The translations under genes and the position numbers were made by a program. From contig DAOULY010000018.1 in the NCBI GenBank assembly GCA_034414595.1, positions 1 through 64,000 on the forward strand: a stretch of 64,000 nt of DNA, given 5' to 3'. Positions within the stretch are counted from its first letter, which is position 1, and every line of letters starts with the position of its first letter. The stretch comes from DAOULY01 sp034414595. GTDB taxonomy: Bacteria > Chloroflexota > Dehalococcoidia > SZUA-161 > JAUWZY01. Positions 52,358-60,802 of this stretch are shown here, one piece after another. The notes beneath the pieces were generated by a model that saw only the letters and a program-made list of their open reading frames with translations, had not been told where the DNA came from and did not search any database.

Positions 52358-54559
52358 CTACCTCCTGTTCATAGGCATTGTGAAGTAGAATGTTGAGCCT
52401 GTTCCGTTCTGCGACTCTACCCAGATGCGCCCTCCATGGCGTTCCACAATCCTTCTGCAGATCGCCAGGCCGATGCCGGTGCCTGGATATTCCTCTCTGC
52501 TGTGCAAGCGCTGAAAGACCCCGAAGATGCGTTCGGCGTACTCCGGATCGATGCCGATGCCGTTGTCGCGGATGGAGAAGACCCATTCACCCCCCTTTTG
52601 CTCGGCCGAGACATGGACACGCGGTGGCTCGTCGCCATGGAACTTGATGGCGTTTCCCACCAGGTTTTGAAACAGCTGAACAAGTTGCGTGGAATCTGAC
52701 ATCACGGTTGGCAAGGGGTCATGGGAAATCACCGCACCGCTCTCCTCGATAGCGGCGCCCAGGTTGGCAAGCGCCTGGTCAAGCGCAGCCGCACAGTCTG
52801 CCGGCTCAAAAACCTTCCCTCGTGTGGCCACACGCGAATAGGCTAGCAGGCCATTGATCAGGTTCTGCATCCGACTGACTCCGTCCACTGCATATCCGAT
52901 GAAGTCGTTGGCATCGGCATCCAGTTTGCCCTGGTAGCGCCGTCCCAGTAACTGTACATAGCTTGTTACCATGCGCAGCGGCTCTTGCAGGTCGTGCGAG
53001 GCCACGTAGGCGAATTCTTGCAGCTCGGCATTGGAACGGGACAGTTCCGTCATGGTTTTCTTTAACTCGGCGGTACGTTCTTCAACACGGAGTTCTAACT
53101 CGTCACGAGCTTTTTGCAATTCTTCCTCTGCCCGCTTGCGCTCAGTGATATCCCGGGCAATGCCCAAGACAAGAGCTTCGTCGTGCACGTTTACCGGGAA
53201 TGTGCTTATTTCAACTGTAACCTGAGTGCCATCTTTCCGGTTTAAGGTAAACTCGTCAGGTCCAGTGGGTTTACCCATAGCGTTCTTGGCCAGAAGTGCA
53301 GCCGCTTTCGGGAGTTGGTGGGCAGGGAGTAGGTTCAGTTTCAGAAAACTCTTACCGATCAATTCCTCCTTCTTATATCCGATCAATTTCTCTGCAGCTA
53401 TATTGCCGTCGATGAATTTGCCTTTAAAGTCGTTCAGGTAATAAGCATCTGGTGCGAAATCAAACAATATCTTCAGTCGCTCCTCTCTTTCGCGCAACTC
53501 TCTTTCTGCCCGCTTGCGCTCAGTGATATCTTGAGCAACGCAAACGATACCCTGTATGTCACCATTAATGTGGACTGGGGACATTGACACAGAGACGGGT
53601 ATATGCTTGCCAAGTTTTGTCGTCAAAGTCATCGCAGCATCATTGATAGCATCTATTGTCAGTTGTCCCGTAGGCCCTGCCCTACCCAACAGGGCTTCCT
53701 TCCTTCCTTCATCTGTGAGGATGATTTCCAGTTCTTGGCCAATTAGCTCCTCTTCCCCATATTCAAGGACCGCTAATGCGGCCTGATTGGCCCTCACTAT
53801 CCTTCCCTCTGGACTCAGAAGAAACAGTAAGTGCGACATTGTAGATAGGATGTTTTCCGCTGCTGTTTCCGCAGTCAGAGTAAATAGCCCATGTCTCCAA
53901 ATTCCGTACGCGACAAAGGCAGTTCCAGGTACAAATGCGATCGAAGATAAATCCGGGGCAGTGATTTTGAACAAAGGTAAAATGAGTCCGGTAATAAGGG
54001 CCATGGTCATCGGAATGAAAATTCCCACAAAGGCGTACTTGGCTTGTTGCCTCTTCCGATGGTCGGCAGTCCTGAGATAATAGCTTAGGCAAAGATAGAG
54101 TGGCAACGCTCCCATGATGAAAGCCCAAGAAGTGAGAATGTAAGATACCGCGTTTTCAGCATAGACGGGTTCCCAGCCCCAGTATTGCTGTGTCAATCCT
54201 GTGGTTATAAGGTCTGTGCTCAAGTCCACGACAACAATTGCCAGTGCAGGGACGTACAGGAGAACATAGGTCGCTCTGTTCCTAAGCAGTCTCGATTGTT
54301 CTGTAAGAACCATAGCAAAGTGTAGTAGAGCAGGTAGTAGGACGGGCCAGAAAGCGGATGCTCTCGTCCAGAAATATGCTGTTCCAGAGTCATCTGGCAG
54401 ACGATATCCAAATTCTGTGAGTGACACATATGCTGCTAATATACAAAAAAGCGTGAAGAGTCTGTTTACTGCATTTCTGGGATCCCTTAGCCAGACAAGA
54501 ACTGCCAGAAATAGCAAGAGCACAAAGGCCAATAAAGATGCTAAAGCAAAAGGATTCAT
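52358..54559 (-). CDS. Membrane sensor histidine kinase (7TM N-terminal domain, PAS-PAS-HisKA-HATPase)
   Basis: 733 residues. Seven hydrophobic segments occur in the first about 225 residues, the HisK_7TM-type sensor. Then two PAS domains (about 240-360 and 365-480, each ending DITERKRAE). A coiled coil and an acceptor His in VASHDLQEPLRMVTSYV follow, then HATPase (NLVGNAIKF, DNGIGI, GTGIGLAICRR). It is the first gene after riboswitch 2, so its level should respond to c-di-GMP. It is a membrane sensor of an unknown ligand and presumably phosphorylates the next two proteins. Confidence 0.92.
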   Translation of the reverse strand: MNPFALASLLAFVLLLFLAVLVWLRDPRNAVNRLFTLFCILAAYVSLTEFGYRLPDDSGTAYFWTRASAFWPVLLPALLHFAMVLTEQSRLLRNRATYVLLYVPALAIVVVDLSTDLITTGLTQQYWGWEPVYAENAVSYILTSWAFIMGALPLYLCLSYYLRTADHRKRQQAKYAFVGIFIPMTMALITGLILPLFKITAPDLSSIAFVPGTAFVAYGIWRHGLFTLTAETAAENILSTMSHLLFLLSPEGRIVRANQAALAVLEYGEEELIGQELEIILTDEGRKEALLGRAGPTGQLTIDAINDAAMTLTTKLGKHIPVSVSMSPVHINGDIQGIVCVAQDITERKRAERELREREERLKILFDFAPDAYYLNDFKGKFIDGNIAAEKLIGYKKEELIGKSFLKLNLLPAHQLPKAAALLAKNAMGKPTGPDEFTLNRKDGTQVTVEISTFPVNVHDEALVLGIARDITERKRAEEELQKARDELELRVEERTAELKKTMTELSRSNAELQEFAYVASHDLQEPLRMVTSYVQLLGRRYQGKLDADANDFIGYAVDGVSRMQNLINGLLAYSRVATRGKVFEPADCAAALDQALANLGAAIEESGAVISHDPLPTVMSDSTQLVQLFQNLVGNAIKFHGDEPPRVHVSAEQKGGEWVFSIRDNGIGIDPEYAERIFGVFQRLHSREEYPGTGIGLAICRRIVERHGGRIWVESQNGTGSTFYFTMPMNRR

Positions 54560-54659
54560 GTCACCTACTTGCTAACTCCTGTGTTTCATAACCCCGAGAG
54601 AAAAATCAAAGTCCATTCTCTGCTGTGGCCTCTTTCATCTGGGTGGAGCGCCAAGGCGC

Positions 54660-54698
54660 AAAAATATAAACGCCCTTGGGCATCCTTACCCAAAGGCG
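54660..54698 (-). terminator. Intrinsic terminator, expression platform of riboswitch 2
   Basis: Minus strand AACGCC-T-TTGGG pairs with CCCAA-G-GGCGTT and is followed by TATATTTTT. It lies directly after the riboswitch core and before the kinase gene, a clear on/off arrangement. Confidence 0.85.
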
Positions 54699-54709
54699 TT
54701 TTCGCCACG

Positions 54710-54806
54710 CTTGGTTTCGGCAGCCCAGCCATCATAGCCCTTTGGCCGTAGACCCGTGGCTTTGCGTCACTGCCTTTCGGCAGGTTTGCCCTTTTCACCG
54801 TTCTAC
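54710..54806 (-). promoter_or_regulatory. c-di-GMP-I (GEMM-I) riboswitch 2, upstream of the kinase operon
   Basis: On the minus strand the conserved GEMM-I parts occur in order: AAAAGGGCAAAC, P2 with a GAAA tetraloop, GACGCAAAGCCACGGG, TCTACGG, GATGGCTGGGCTGCCGAA. A terminator follows at 54660-54698. It would control the kinase operon 50736-54559 by c-di-GMP. Between it and 55016 the minus-strand leader holds no gene. Confidence 0.93.
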
Positions 54807-55016
54807 ATTCAGTTGTCAAACCGGACTTTTTCGCTCTTGCGAAACCTTGCTACCCTAAGACTCAATTAGAATTAGCTTTTAGAATTAGCTTGTTGTGCTA
54901 CCTATGTACTGTATGAGACAGACAACATCCCTAGTACATTCTACACGGTGAGCTTTCGCTGTAGTCAATGGTACTTCCGTACCGATAAATACAGGGCTTT
55001 CGTCAAATGTCTTGAT

Positions 55017-55952
55017 CTACCGGTTGCCGGAAACAAAGGATGCCAGCGCATCTCTGGACGAGTAACTGAATCGAAACCCCACCTCTCTTTTAAGTCTTTC
55101 TGTGCTCACCAGAGGTGGGTATTTTATGAACTCCAAGCCGCTGGTTGGGGATTCATTTTGAAGGCGCAATGCCCAGGAAAATGCCAGCAAGAGGCGTAGT
55201 AGCCTCTCAGGTAATAGTATGAGCCTCCTCCCAGAGAGCCTGGCAACTTCGCTATATTTGATGTCTCCATCACCTGCCACATTGAAAACGCCCGCGTTCT
55301 TCTGCTCAAGGAAGGTGGTGATAACCTCAACCAAGTCATCTTCATGGACGAACTGCATTGGTGGGTCATAGCCAGCGACGCCAATCATAACCGGCTTGAA
55401 CATCGAAGTGACAATCGAATTACGCGCATTTGGGCCGATCACCACACAGCTGCGCAGAATGGTAATGCAGACTTCTCTGTTAGAAGCAGCGAAATCACCC
55501 AAGATTCGCTCGACTTCTGCTTTATCCCACGAATACTGGAAGCCAGGTAGCGGTCGTAGCGGTGCATTCTCTTTAAGGGGCGCAGCATTATCGGGATGGG
55601 CACCGTAGACAGTGTGGCTACTCAAGTAGAGGATGTGTTTGACTTGGGCCTGTCGACATGATTCCAGGAAGTTAGTGGTGCCGCCGATATCGATCTCTTG
55701 AGCACCGGTTCTATCATGGGCGGGCTTTACGGCAAAGACAAGATGGATGGCAGTGTCCACTTCGTTCTCAACGAAGATGTCGCCAAGTGGCTGAAATATG
55801 TTCTGCTGGTAAAACTTTAACTTGGGCAGGCTATCATGCGGCGGTTTTACATCGATGCCGACAATTCTTTCCACATCCTGTATCGCCCCCAGCCGAGACA
55901 ACAGCCTGCTACCGATATATCCGGAGACTCCTGTTATAGCTACTCTCTTCAT
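55017..55952 (-). CDS. NAD-dependent epimerase/dehydratase (extended SDR)
   Basis: 311 residues. Rossmann motif GVSGYIGSRLLSRL near the N-terminus, and NFLESCRQAQVKHILYLSS with the following YSWDKAEVE (YxxxK). The C-terminus resembles UDP-glucose-4-epimerase-like enzymes. GTTAGGAG precedes ATG 55952. It lies upstream of the riboswitch 2 region on the same strand, and downstream of the secreted protease. A role in surface-sugar synthesis is possible but not shown. Confidence 0.85.
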   Translation of the reverse strand: MKRVAITGVSGYIGSRLLSRLGAIQDVERIVGIDVKPPHDSLPKLKFYQQNIFQPLGDIFVENEVDTAIHLVFAVKPAHDRTGAQEIDIGGTTNFLESCRQAQVKHILYLSSHTVYGAHPDNAAPLKENAPLRPLPGFQYSWDKAEVERILGDFAASNREVCITILRSCVVIGPNARNSIVTSMFKPVMIGVAGYDPPMQFVHEDDLVEVITTFLEQKNAGVFNVAGDGDIKYSEVARLSGRRLILLPERLLRLLLAFSWALRLQNESPTSGLEFIKYPPLVSTERLKREVGFRFSYSSRDALASFVSGNR

Positions 55953-56200
55953 CTCCTAACCCGAGCTTGTGCTTGTTGTTTGCTCGCTCGCAAGAGCCGA
56001 GGTCGTTGGCCATCTTGATTTTAACATTATACCGGGGATAACTGCACTACGCAGTCCTACTGCATCCCGCTGGCAATGCTTATGAGGGCATCAAAATCGG
56101 GTGGCGAAGCTCGGTCAGCACCACACCATTAGGAAAGTCACTATGCAGGCTATCCGCAGGTGTGGCTAAGGGATATGGCTGAAGATATGTCATCTCATAC

Positions 56201-58168
56201 TCAACCACCCGTAGCGGCAGGGATATCAATGGTAGGGGTTCCTGGAGTGGTGATGGTGTCGCTCCACCAGTAAGAGTAATTGTAGTACACCCTGAACTTG
56301 TAGCTACCCTGAGGCAGGGTGAAGCTGGCCTGGCCCGAGGCATCGGTAACTTTGCTCCCGGCATATGCTCCGTCGGCAGTGTAGGCGTATACCCGGCAGC
56401 CATCAATAGGGCCTCCGGCCGCGGTGACGGTAACCACAGTAGCTGCGGGGATATCAATGGTAGTGGTTCCTGGAGTGGTGATGGCGTCGCTCCACCAGCA
56501 GGTATACTCATAGTACAGCCTGAACTTGTAGCTACCCTGAGGCAGGGTGAAGCTGGCCTGGCCTGAGGCATCGGTAACTTTGCTCCCGGCGTATGTTCCG
56601 TCGGCAGTATAGGCATACACCCGGCAGCCACCAATAGGGCCTCCGGCCGCCGTAACCGTAACAACGGTAGCCGCGGGGATGTCGATGGTGGCGGTTCCTG
56701 GAGTGGTGATGGCGTCGCTCCACCAGTAGGAGTAATTGTAGTACACCCTGAACTTGTAGCTACCCTGCACTATGTCAAACTCGGCCTGGCCCGAGGCATC
56801 GGTAACTTTGCTCCCGGCGTATGTTCCGTCGGCAGTATAGGCATATACCCGATAGCCCTCGACAGGGGCTCCGGCGGAGGTGACTGTAACAACAGTATCC
56901 GCGGGGTCTAAGGTGGAGTTCGCTGGAGTCGTGCTTGCTTGCAACGCCTGATAGGCATTGATGCGCCCGTTACCTATTCCACTTACGCCGATGTCATCAC
57001 AGGTGCTCTCGATAGCATATCTTACCTCATCGTTCAGACGGCCATTGCCGTTGCTGTCGCTTACAGTGTCGAATGCCAGGGCTGCCAGTCCGGCAACATG
57101 GGGCGCAGCCATGGAGGTGCCACTCATGCTTCTATATTCGTGGGGGGGTGTCGCCACCGTAGAGAGGATACTAAGGCCTGGGGCAGCCACATCGACCCAA
57201 TTGCCATAGGTGGAAAAGCCGGCTAGGGTGTCATCCGCCTGAGTAGCTGCTACTGCAATGACGTTGTCATAGGCAGCGGGGTATATCGGACTGGAACTCT
57301 CATCGCTACCAGTATTACCAGCACTCGCCACCAGCACCACACCATGGTCCCAGGCATAATTTATTGCATTCTCTATTACAGAGGAGGGTGAGGTGAACAC
57401 TATGCTCATGTTGATCACCTCAGCTCCGTTATCCACTGCCCAGGTGATGCCCTGAGCAAGCCATGAAGCAGACACCAATCCATTATCCGTAAACACCTTC
57501 CCAATCATCAGCGAGGAGTCATATCCCAACCCGGCAACACCAGTTGCATTGTCGGTAATGGCAGCGGCGATTCCTGCCACGTGCGTGCCATGATTGTAGA
57601 CATCGTCCAGAGTAGCGCTGCCGGAGAAAATCTGGCTGGCTACAATCTTGGCCTGCAGATCGGGATGGTCCTGGTCAATGCCGGTGTCCAGAATAGCAAT
57701 CTGGATGTTTGAACTCCCGTGGGTGATGTCCCAGGCTTGCGGGGCTTGAACCGTGGTCAGGCCCCACTGCCGACTGAAATCGGTGTCATCAGGTACGGCG
57801 GCTAATTGCCCCCGGGAGTCGGTCTCAGCATATTCTACAAAGGGATTACTGGCATAGGACACCAGCCTCGCCGTGGCCTGACTGGTGGGCACCTGCACCA
57901 CCTGTACCCCAAGCTGGGGTATAGTGTCCACTACAGTACCGGCGTTCTGGCGATGCACCTCTGCTATCGTTGAGGCATCGGTGTCTGGTTTGAATTTGAC
58001 CAGTATTTCAGTGTAGCTTGTGCCCTGGTCCCCATCGTGGGATGCCAGAGCAGCGAGCCCACTTGCTGAGAAGACCAGGAGCAAAACCAACGCTGCGATT
58101 AAAATCGAAGGTAGCCCCAAAGCCTTCTTACCTATTATTCTGTTTTTGACATTTTGCTTGATTGTCAT
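56201..58168 (-). CDS. Secreted S8 subtilisin-like serine protease with three C-terminal repeats
   Basis: 655 residues. A signal peptide (hydrophobic about 19-38) is followed by an inhibitor I9-like propeptide (ILVKFKPDTDASTIAEVHR). The catalytic domain (about 135-400) has Asp in AILDTGIDQDHPD, His in HGTHVAGIAAAI and Ser in SGTSMAAPHVAGLAAL, all intact. Three 76-residue carboxypeptidase-regulatory-like repeats form the C-terminus, each with VTVTAAGGPI, YAYTADG, GSKVTDASGQ and WWSD. These are probably cell-surface or substrate-binding modules. It is the third gene of the unit headed by riboswitch 3, so it is likely c-di-GMP-controlled. Confidence 0.93.
   Translation of the reverse strand: MTIKQNVKNRIIGKKALGLPSILIAALVLLLVFSASGLAALASHDGDQGTSYTEILVKFKPDTDASTIAEVHRQNAGTVVDTIPQLGVQVVQVPTSQATARLVSYASNPFVEYAETDSRGQLAAVPDDTDFSRQWGLTTVQAPQAWDITHGSSNIQIAILDTGIDQDHPDLQAKIVASQIFSGSATLDDVYNHGTHVAGIAAAITDNATGVAGLGYDSSLMIGKVFTDNGLVSASWLAQGITWAVDNGAEVINMSIVFTSPSSVIENAINYAWDHGVVLVASAGNTGSDESSSPIYPAAYDNVIAVAATQADDTLAGFSTYGNWVDVAAPGLSILSTVATPPHEYRSMSGTSMAAPHVAGLAALAFDTVSDSNGNGRLNDEVRYAIESTCDDIGVSGIGNGRINAYQALQASTTPANSTLDPADTVVTVTSAGAPVEGYRVYAYTADGTYAGSKVTDASGQAEFDIVQGSYKFRVYYNYSYWWSDAITTPGTATIDIPAATVVTVTAAGGPIGGCRVYAYTADGTYAGSKVTDASGQASFTLPQGSYKFRLYYEYTCWWSDAITTPGTTTIDIPAATVVTVTAAGGPIDGCRVYAYTADGAYAGSKVTDASGQASFTLPQGSYKFRVYYNYSYWWSDTITTPGTPTIDIPAATGG
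56213..56896 (-). repeat. Three 228-bp tandem repeats in the protease C-terminus
   Basis: Copies at 56669-56896, 56441-56668 and 56213-56440, each coding 76 residues from TVVTV to DIPAA. The second and third are close at DNA level, indicating recent duplication or conversion. Cysteine appears in the second and third copies (GGCRVYAYT) but not the first. Confidence 0.9.
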
Positions 58169-58198
58169 CTGACTAACTTCCCTTCTATATATTCAGCC

Positions 58199-58390
58199 TG
58201 ACAGGGCAAGATCACAGGAGTGTGTCGTAGACCTGAATTGCCCCCATGCTGAGGATTGCCTTAGTTGGTGTTTTGAGCCATATACGGGCTTGATGGAGGT
58301 ATTCCCTTCAAACCAGCCTGTGGCTTTACCGTCTGGGAGGATCACCTGTTGACGGCGAATATTAGTTGCGCTACACTGTGAAATGGACAT
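58199..58390 (-). CDS. Small unrecognised protein between HTH gene and protease
   Basis: About 65 residues from ATG 58390 (GGAGGTTATCGT upstream), ending near the left end of the frame at 58193. It reads MSISQCSATNIRRQQVIL, then DGKATGWFEGNTSIKPVY. No domain is recognised. It has a good ribosome site and lies between the HTH gene and the protease, so it is probably expressed with them. The coordinates of its end follow the open frame (stop at about 58193). Confidence 0.5.
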
Positions 58391-58465
58391 ACGATAACCT
58401 CCTGGTTGTTGTGTGTCCCACTTCCGCCCTGGATTTGTGCTTGCCGGCCGAGTCCAGGGCTTCAC

Positions 58466-58672
58466 TTATTTTGCATCTTTGACTTCTATGCTATGAGCAA
58501 GGCTCTTAGCTTTTAGATATCCTCCTTGGTGTAGACACGCCAACTGTTGATGCTCACGGCGTGCCTTTGGGATTTTGCCCTTAGTCTCAGCTTCTCGAAG
58601 CCAAGACTCTGAGCGCCTGAGCTCCTTTGCAATTTCTGGCATGGTAAACATGCTGTAGATTGGAGAGCGCAT
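58466..58672 (-). CDS. Small excisionase/MerR-type HTH DNA-binding protein
   Basis: 68 residues from ATG 58672 (GGAGAGAAAGCGAG upstream); a longer frame to 58753 has no similarity upstream. The HTH FTMPEIAKELRRSESWLREAETKGKIPKARR is a MerR/excisionase-like unit. It is the first gene after riboswitch 3, just as the HTH gene at 11739 follows riboswitch 1. The two proteins are not close in sequence, so the parallel is one of arrangement. It may regulate the protease unit. Confidence 0.7.
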   Translation of the reverse strand: MRSPIYSMFTMPEIAKELRRSESWLREAETKGKIPKARREHQQLACLHQGGYLKAKSLAHSIEVKDAK

Positions 58673-58861
58673 CTCGCTTTCTCTCCAATTAGCGGAGCGG
58701 TTCAGAAGCAGGCTTAAGTTGGCGGCAGCCAGCATCTGCTGACTAATACCCATCTTATTACGCTTTCGATGTGTTCCATAAGTCCAGATCGGGTCAGGTC
58801 AATAAATATTGAGGGTCAATCGGATGACCTCATTTGGCCCGCTCTCACACTCCAAATACAG

Positions 58862-58896
58862 AAGTGCTTCCTGGGGATAACACCGGGAAGCACTTT
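58862..58896 (-). terminator. Terminator-like hairpin, expression platform of riboswitch 3
   Basis: Minus strand AAGTGCTTCC pairs with GGAAGCACTT around a 15-nt loop, just after the riboswitch core. The T-run is weak (CTGTATTT). Confidence 0.7.
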
Positions 58897-58904
58897 CCGA
58901 TTTG

Positions 58905-59003
58905 CTCGGTTCGGCAGCCCGGCTATCATGGCCCCCGAGGGACGTTAGACCCGTGACTTTGCGCCCCCAGCTTTCGATGGGTTTGCCCTTTCGCTCCGTG
59001 TTC
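58905..59003 (-). promoter_or_regulatory. c-di-GMP-I (GEMM-I) riboswitch 3, upstream of HTH/protease unit
   Basis: Minus strand shows GAAAGGGCAAAC, P2 with GAAA loop, GGGGGCGCAAAGTCACGGG, TCTAACG, GATAGCCGGGCTGCCGAA in GEMM-I order. The hairpin follows at 58862-58896, and the HTH gene starts about 230 bp later at 58672. It would bring the HTH gene, the small protein and the secreted protease under c-di-GMP. Confidence 0.92.
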
Positions 59004-59600
59004 GATTTTTCTCTACCTTCAACACACCATTGGGACTGGCAAGACCAGTACTGAAGATGCGTTGTTAAGGAAGAAGCGTTTATTATGCCATTTACCTCCT
59101 TACCTTATTACCTTATAGACCTTACTTCCACGCTACCACACTGGTATACTGCTTGGTCAACATGACTTTGGAACCGACCCTGGGGGTGCTTCGGTACCCG
59201 TAGGAAAGGCGACAACTGTTGCTAACCCAGATGGGTGATGCCGGAGCGGGCGTGGGCTTGTGCCCTCAGTACTCGTTGGTCTGCTCGCGGGCTATTCTGT
59301 GAAGCTACCTGCTGGTTCCTATATTTAGGAGGCGCTCGTGTGATTTTCCTGTCGGAGGGTGACCCAAAAGGGCCAGAATCTTGGCCAAAAAGGATGATGG
59401 GGATTGACCCGAAAGGGGGATTGGAAAATGACTGGGGGAGTTGTAGCATCAATCTGTTGGGAGTGAGTAATATCATGGCTTATGTAGAAGCAATTGACCA
59501 AATTTCACGAAAAAGACGAAATGGTGACAGGGGAATCCCTGCGGCACGGGAAATGAGCTGGTGGTCCATAATATGTACCCTCGTGATGAGAATGACCGGA

Positions 59601-60185
59601 ATGAAAGCATTGATGATAGAGGGCAACAAGGAAATGGTGGAAAGCGTTTCCCTCTCCCTCAAGCTACGCTGGCCGGAGGCCGAGTTGATTGCCGTCGCTG
59701 AGGGGACAAAGGGGATGGAACTGGTGGAGGGCGGGTCACCGGATATTGTTATTCTGGACCTCGATCTGCCCACCATAGATGCTTTCGAGGTGTTGAGCCG
59801 GATTCGCCTCTTTTCCGATGTGCCCGTCATCGCCCTCAGCAATAATGGCGATGACGAGATGCGCCGAATCAGGGCCCTGGAGATGGGCGCGGACCAGTGT
59901 ATCACCAAGCCCTTCAGCCCCATCGAGTTCCTGGCCAGTGTGAAGGCGCTGCTCCGCCGCGCCGGGATGGCCGAGCTCAAAGAAGGCCGCCTTCCCTCAT
60001 TTGTCAGCGATGGTCTCGCCGTAGACTTCACCACTCGTGATGTGTTCATCTCTGGAGAGCTGGTGAGGTTGCCCCGGGCCGAGTACAATTTGCTGACCTA
60101 TCTGGTGAAAAACGGAGGCAAAGCGATGCCCAATCCTGCTGTCCGGCAGGTTGTGGGTTATAAGTTAGTAGGACCACCCGACTAA
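59601..60185 (+). CDS. OmpR-type response regulator with broken DNA-binding domain
   Basis: 194 residues from ATG 59601. The receiver (about 1-115) is intact with acceptor Asp in DIVILDLDLPTIDAF and Lys in CITKPFSP. The DNA-binding domain begins normally (LPRAEYNLLTYLVKNGGKAMPN) but then jumps to PAVRQVVGYKLVGPPD, lacking about 40 residues found in the paralog at 60803, namely the recognition helix and part of the wing. DNA binding is probably lost. Its upstream region also resembles that of the paralog, so this is a tandem duplicate. An in-frame extension to 59235 has no family support. Confidence 0.8.
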   Translation: MKALMIEGNKEMVESVSLSLKLRWPEAELIAVAEGTKGMELVEGGSPDIVILDLDLPTIDAFEVLSRIRLFSDVPVIALSNNGDDEMRRIRALEMGADQCITKPFSPIEFLASVKALLRRAGMAELKEGRLPSFVSDGLAVDFTTRDVFISGELVRLPRAEYNLLTYLVKNGGKAMPNPAVRQVVGYKLVGPPD

Positions 60186-60312
60186 CAGCCAGCAGCTATG
60201 ACGTCCATCTGCTGGTAGTAGGTGATGCACGGGTAGGCGTTGGTCGGGTTTACCAGAAGGAGCTGTCCAGATCACCATTAGGGTGTGGGTTATCTGGACA
60301 GCTCCGTCATTT
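60186..60312 (+). ncRNA. 3' region A: candidate antisense RNA to NAYP mRNA with terminator hairpin
   Basis: Just after the 59601-60185 regulator. Bases 60212-60245 are complementary to 62852-62885 of the NAYP gene at 32 of 34 positions. A perfect 14-bp hairpin follows (60259-60272 with 60292-60305), then GTCATTTATC. A plus-strand transcript would be a seed plus terminator, the plan of a 3'-UTR-derived sRNA. Alternatively it is a decayed minus-strand NAYP copy: the reverse frame reads GQLLLVNPTNAYPCITYY but has stops beyond. Confidence 0.35.
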
Positions 60313-60802
60313 ATCTCCCTGGTATCGGGAGAGCCCCCCCGAGCGGGCCACTGAAAAAGACATGGTCCCTCAGCAAGAGCCTCAGTCGACACGACGGGAT
60401 CTCCCCTATTGTATCTGGTAAGTAGTAGATTCGCTGCTGAATCTATATAATAGTGCAGGAAGTGAGATTCTTGCCGAAATGGTGACACCGATAAAGGGTA
60501 CTGGGTGTGCCTGGTTCATGCTTCTTGGTGAACGACGGAATAAACCAACTTTACTCCGAATGAGCGATTGCAAAAAGCTTTGATTAGTTTACACTTATGT
60601 GTAGAAAAAGTGACATGAGGGTGAAAGGAGCTGCAGCGTGGTTCACCTGGGAGTGGTTGAAGAGGGGAAGGAAGAAAAGAGCTGGTTACAACCAAAAGGA
60701 AAAGGAAAGAATGGCAGGAAGAATGGAGATGGAGGAGTACTTAGGGCGGGAGAGATCAGTTGGTGGTCCGTCATTTGCGCCCTTATGAAAGGGAGGACTG
60801 CG
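60313..60802. other. Intergenic region between tandem response-regulator genes
   Basis: About 490 bp. From about 60730 the sequence resembles the region upstream of the 59601 gene (SWWS-coding stretch), consistent with duplication. I see no further gene; the reverse-strand frame of 107 codons (60165-60488) overlaps hairpin A and looks like a shadow. Confidence 0.4.

Noticed and set aside
54586..54819. 77-residue minus-strand frame
   Set aside because: It lies on the riboswitch 2 core and terminator and has no protein similarity; structure explains the sequence.
56080..56664. 194-residue minus-strand frame over the protease repeats
   Set aside because: A shadow frame in the GC-rich repeat region, rich in Pro/Ala and with no ribosome site.
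11525..59003. GEMM-Ib variant sensing cGAMP
   Set aside because: All three sequences keep the G-rich junction before CAAAC of the c-di-GMP class. Exact alignment would still be needed to be sure.
60165..60488. 107-residue minus-strand coding gene
   Set aside because: It crosses the hairpin of region A in a different frame from the NAYP-like reading, without a ribosome site.
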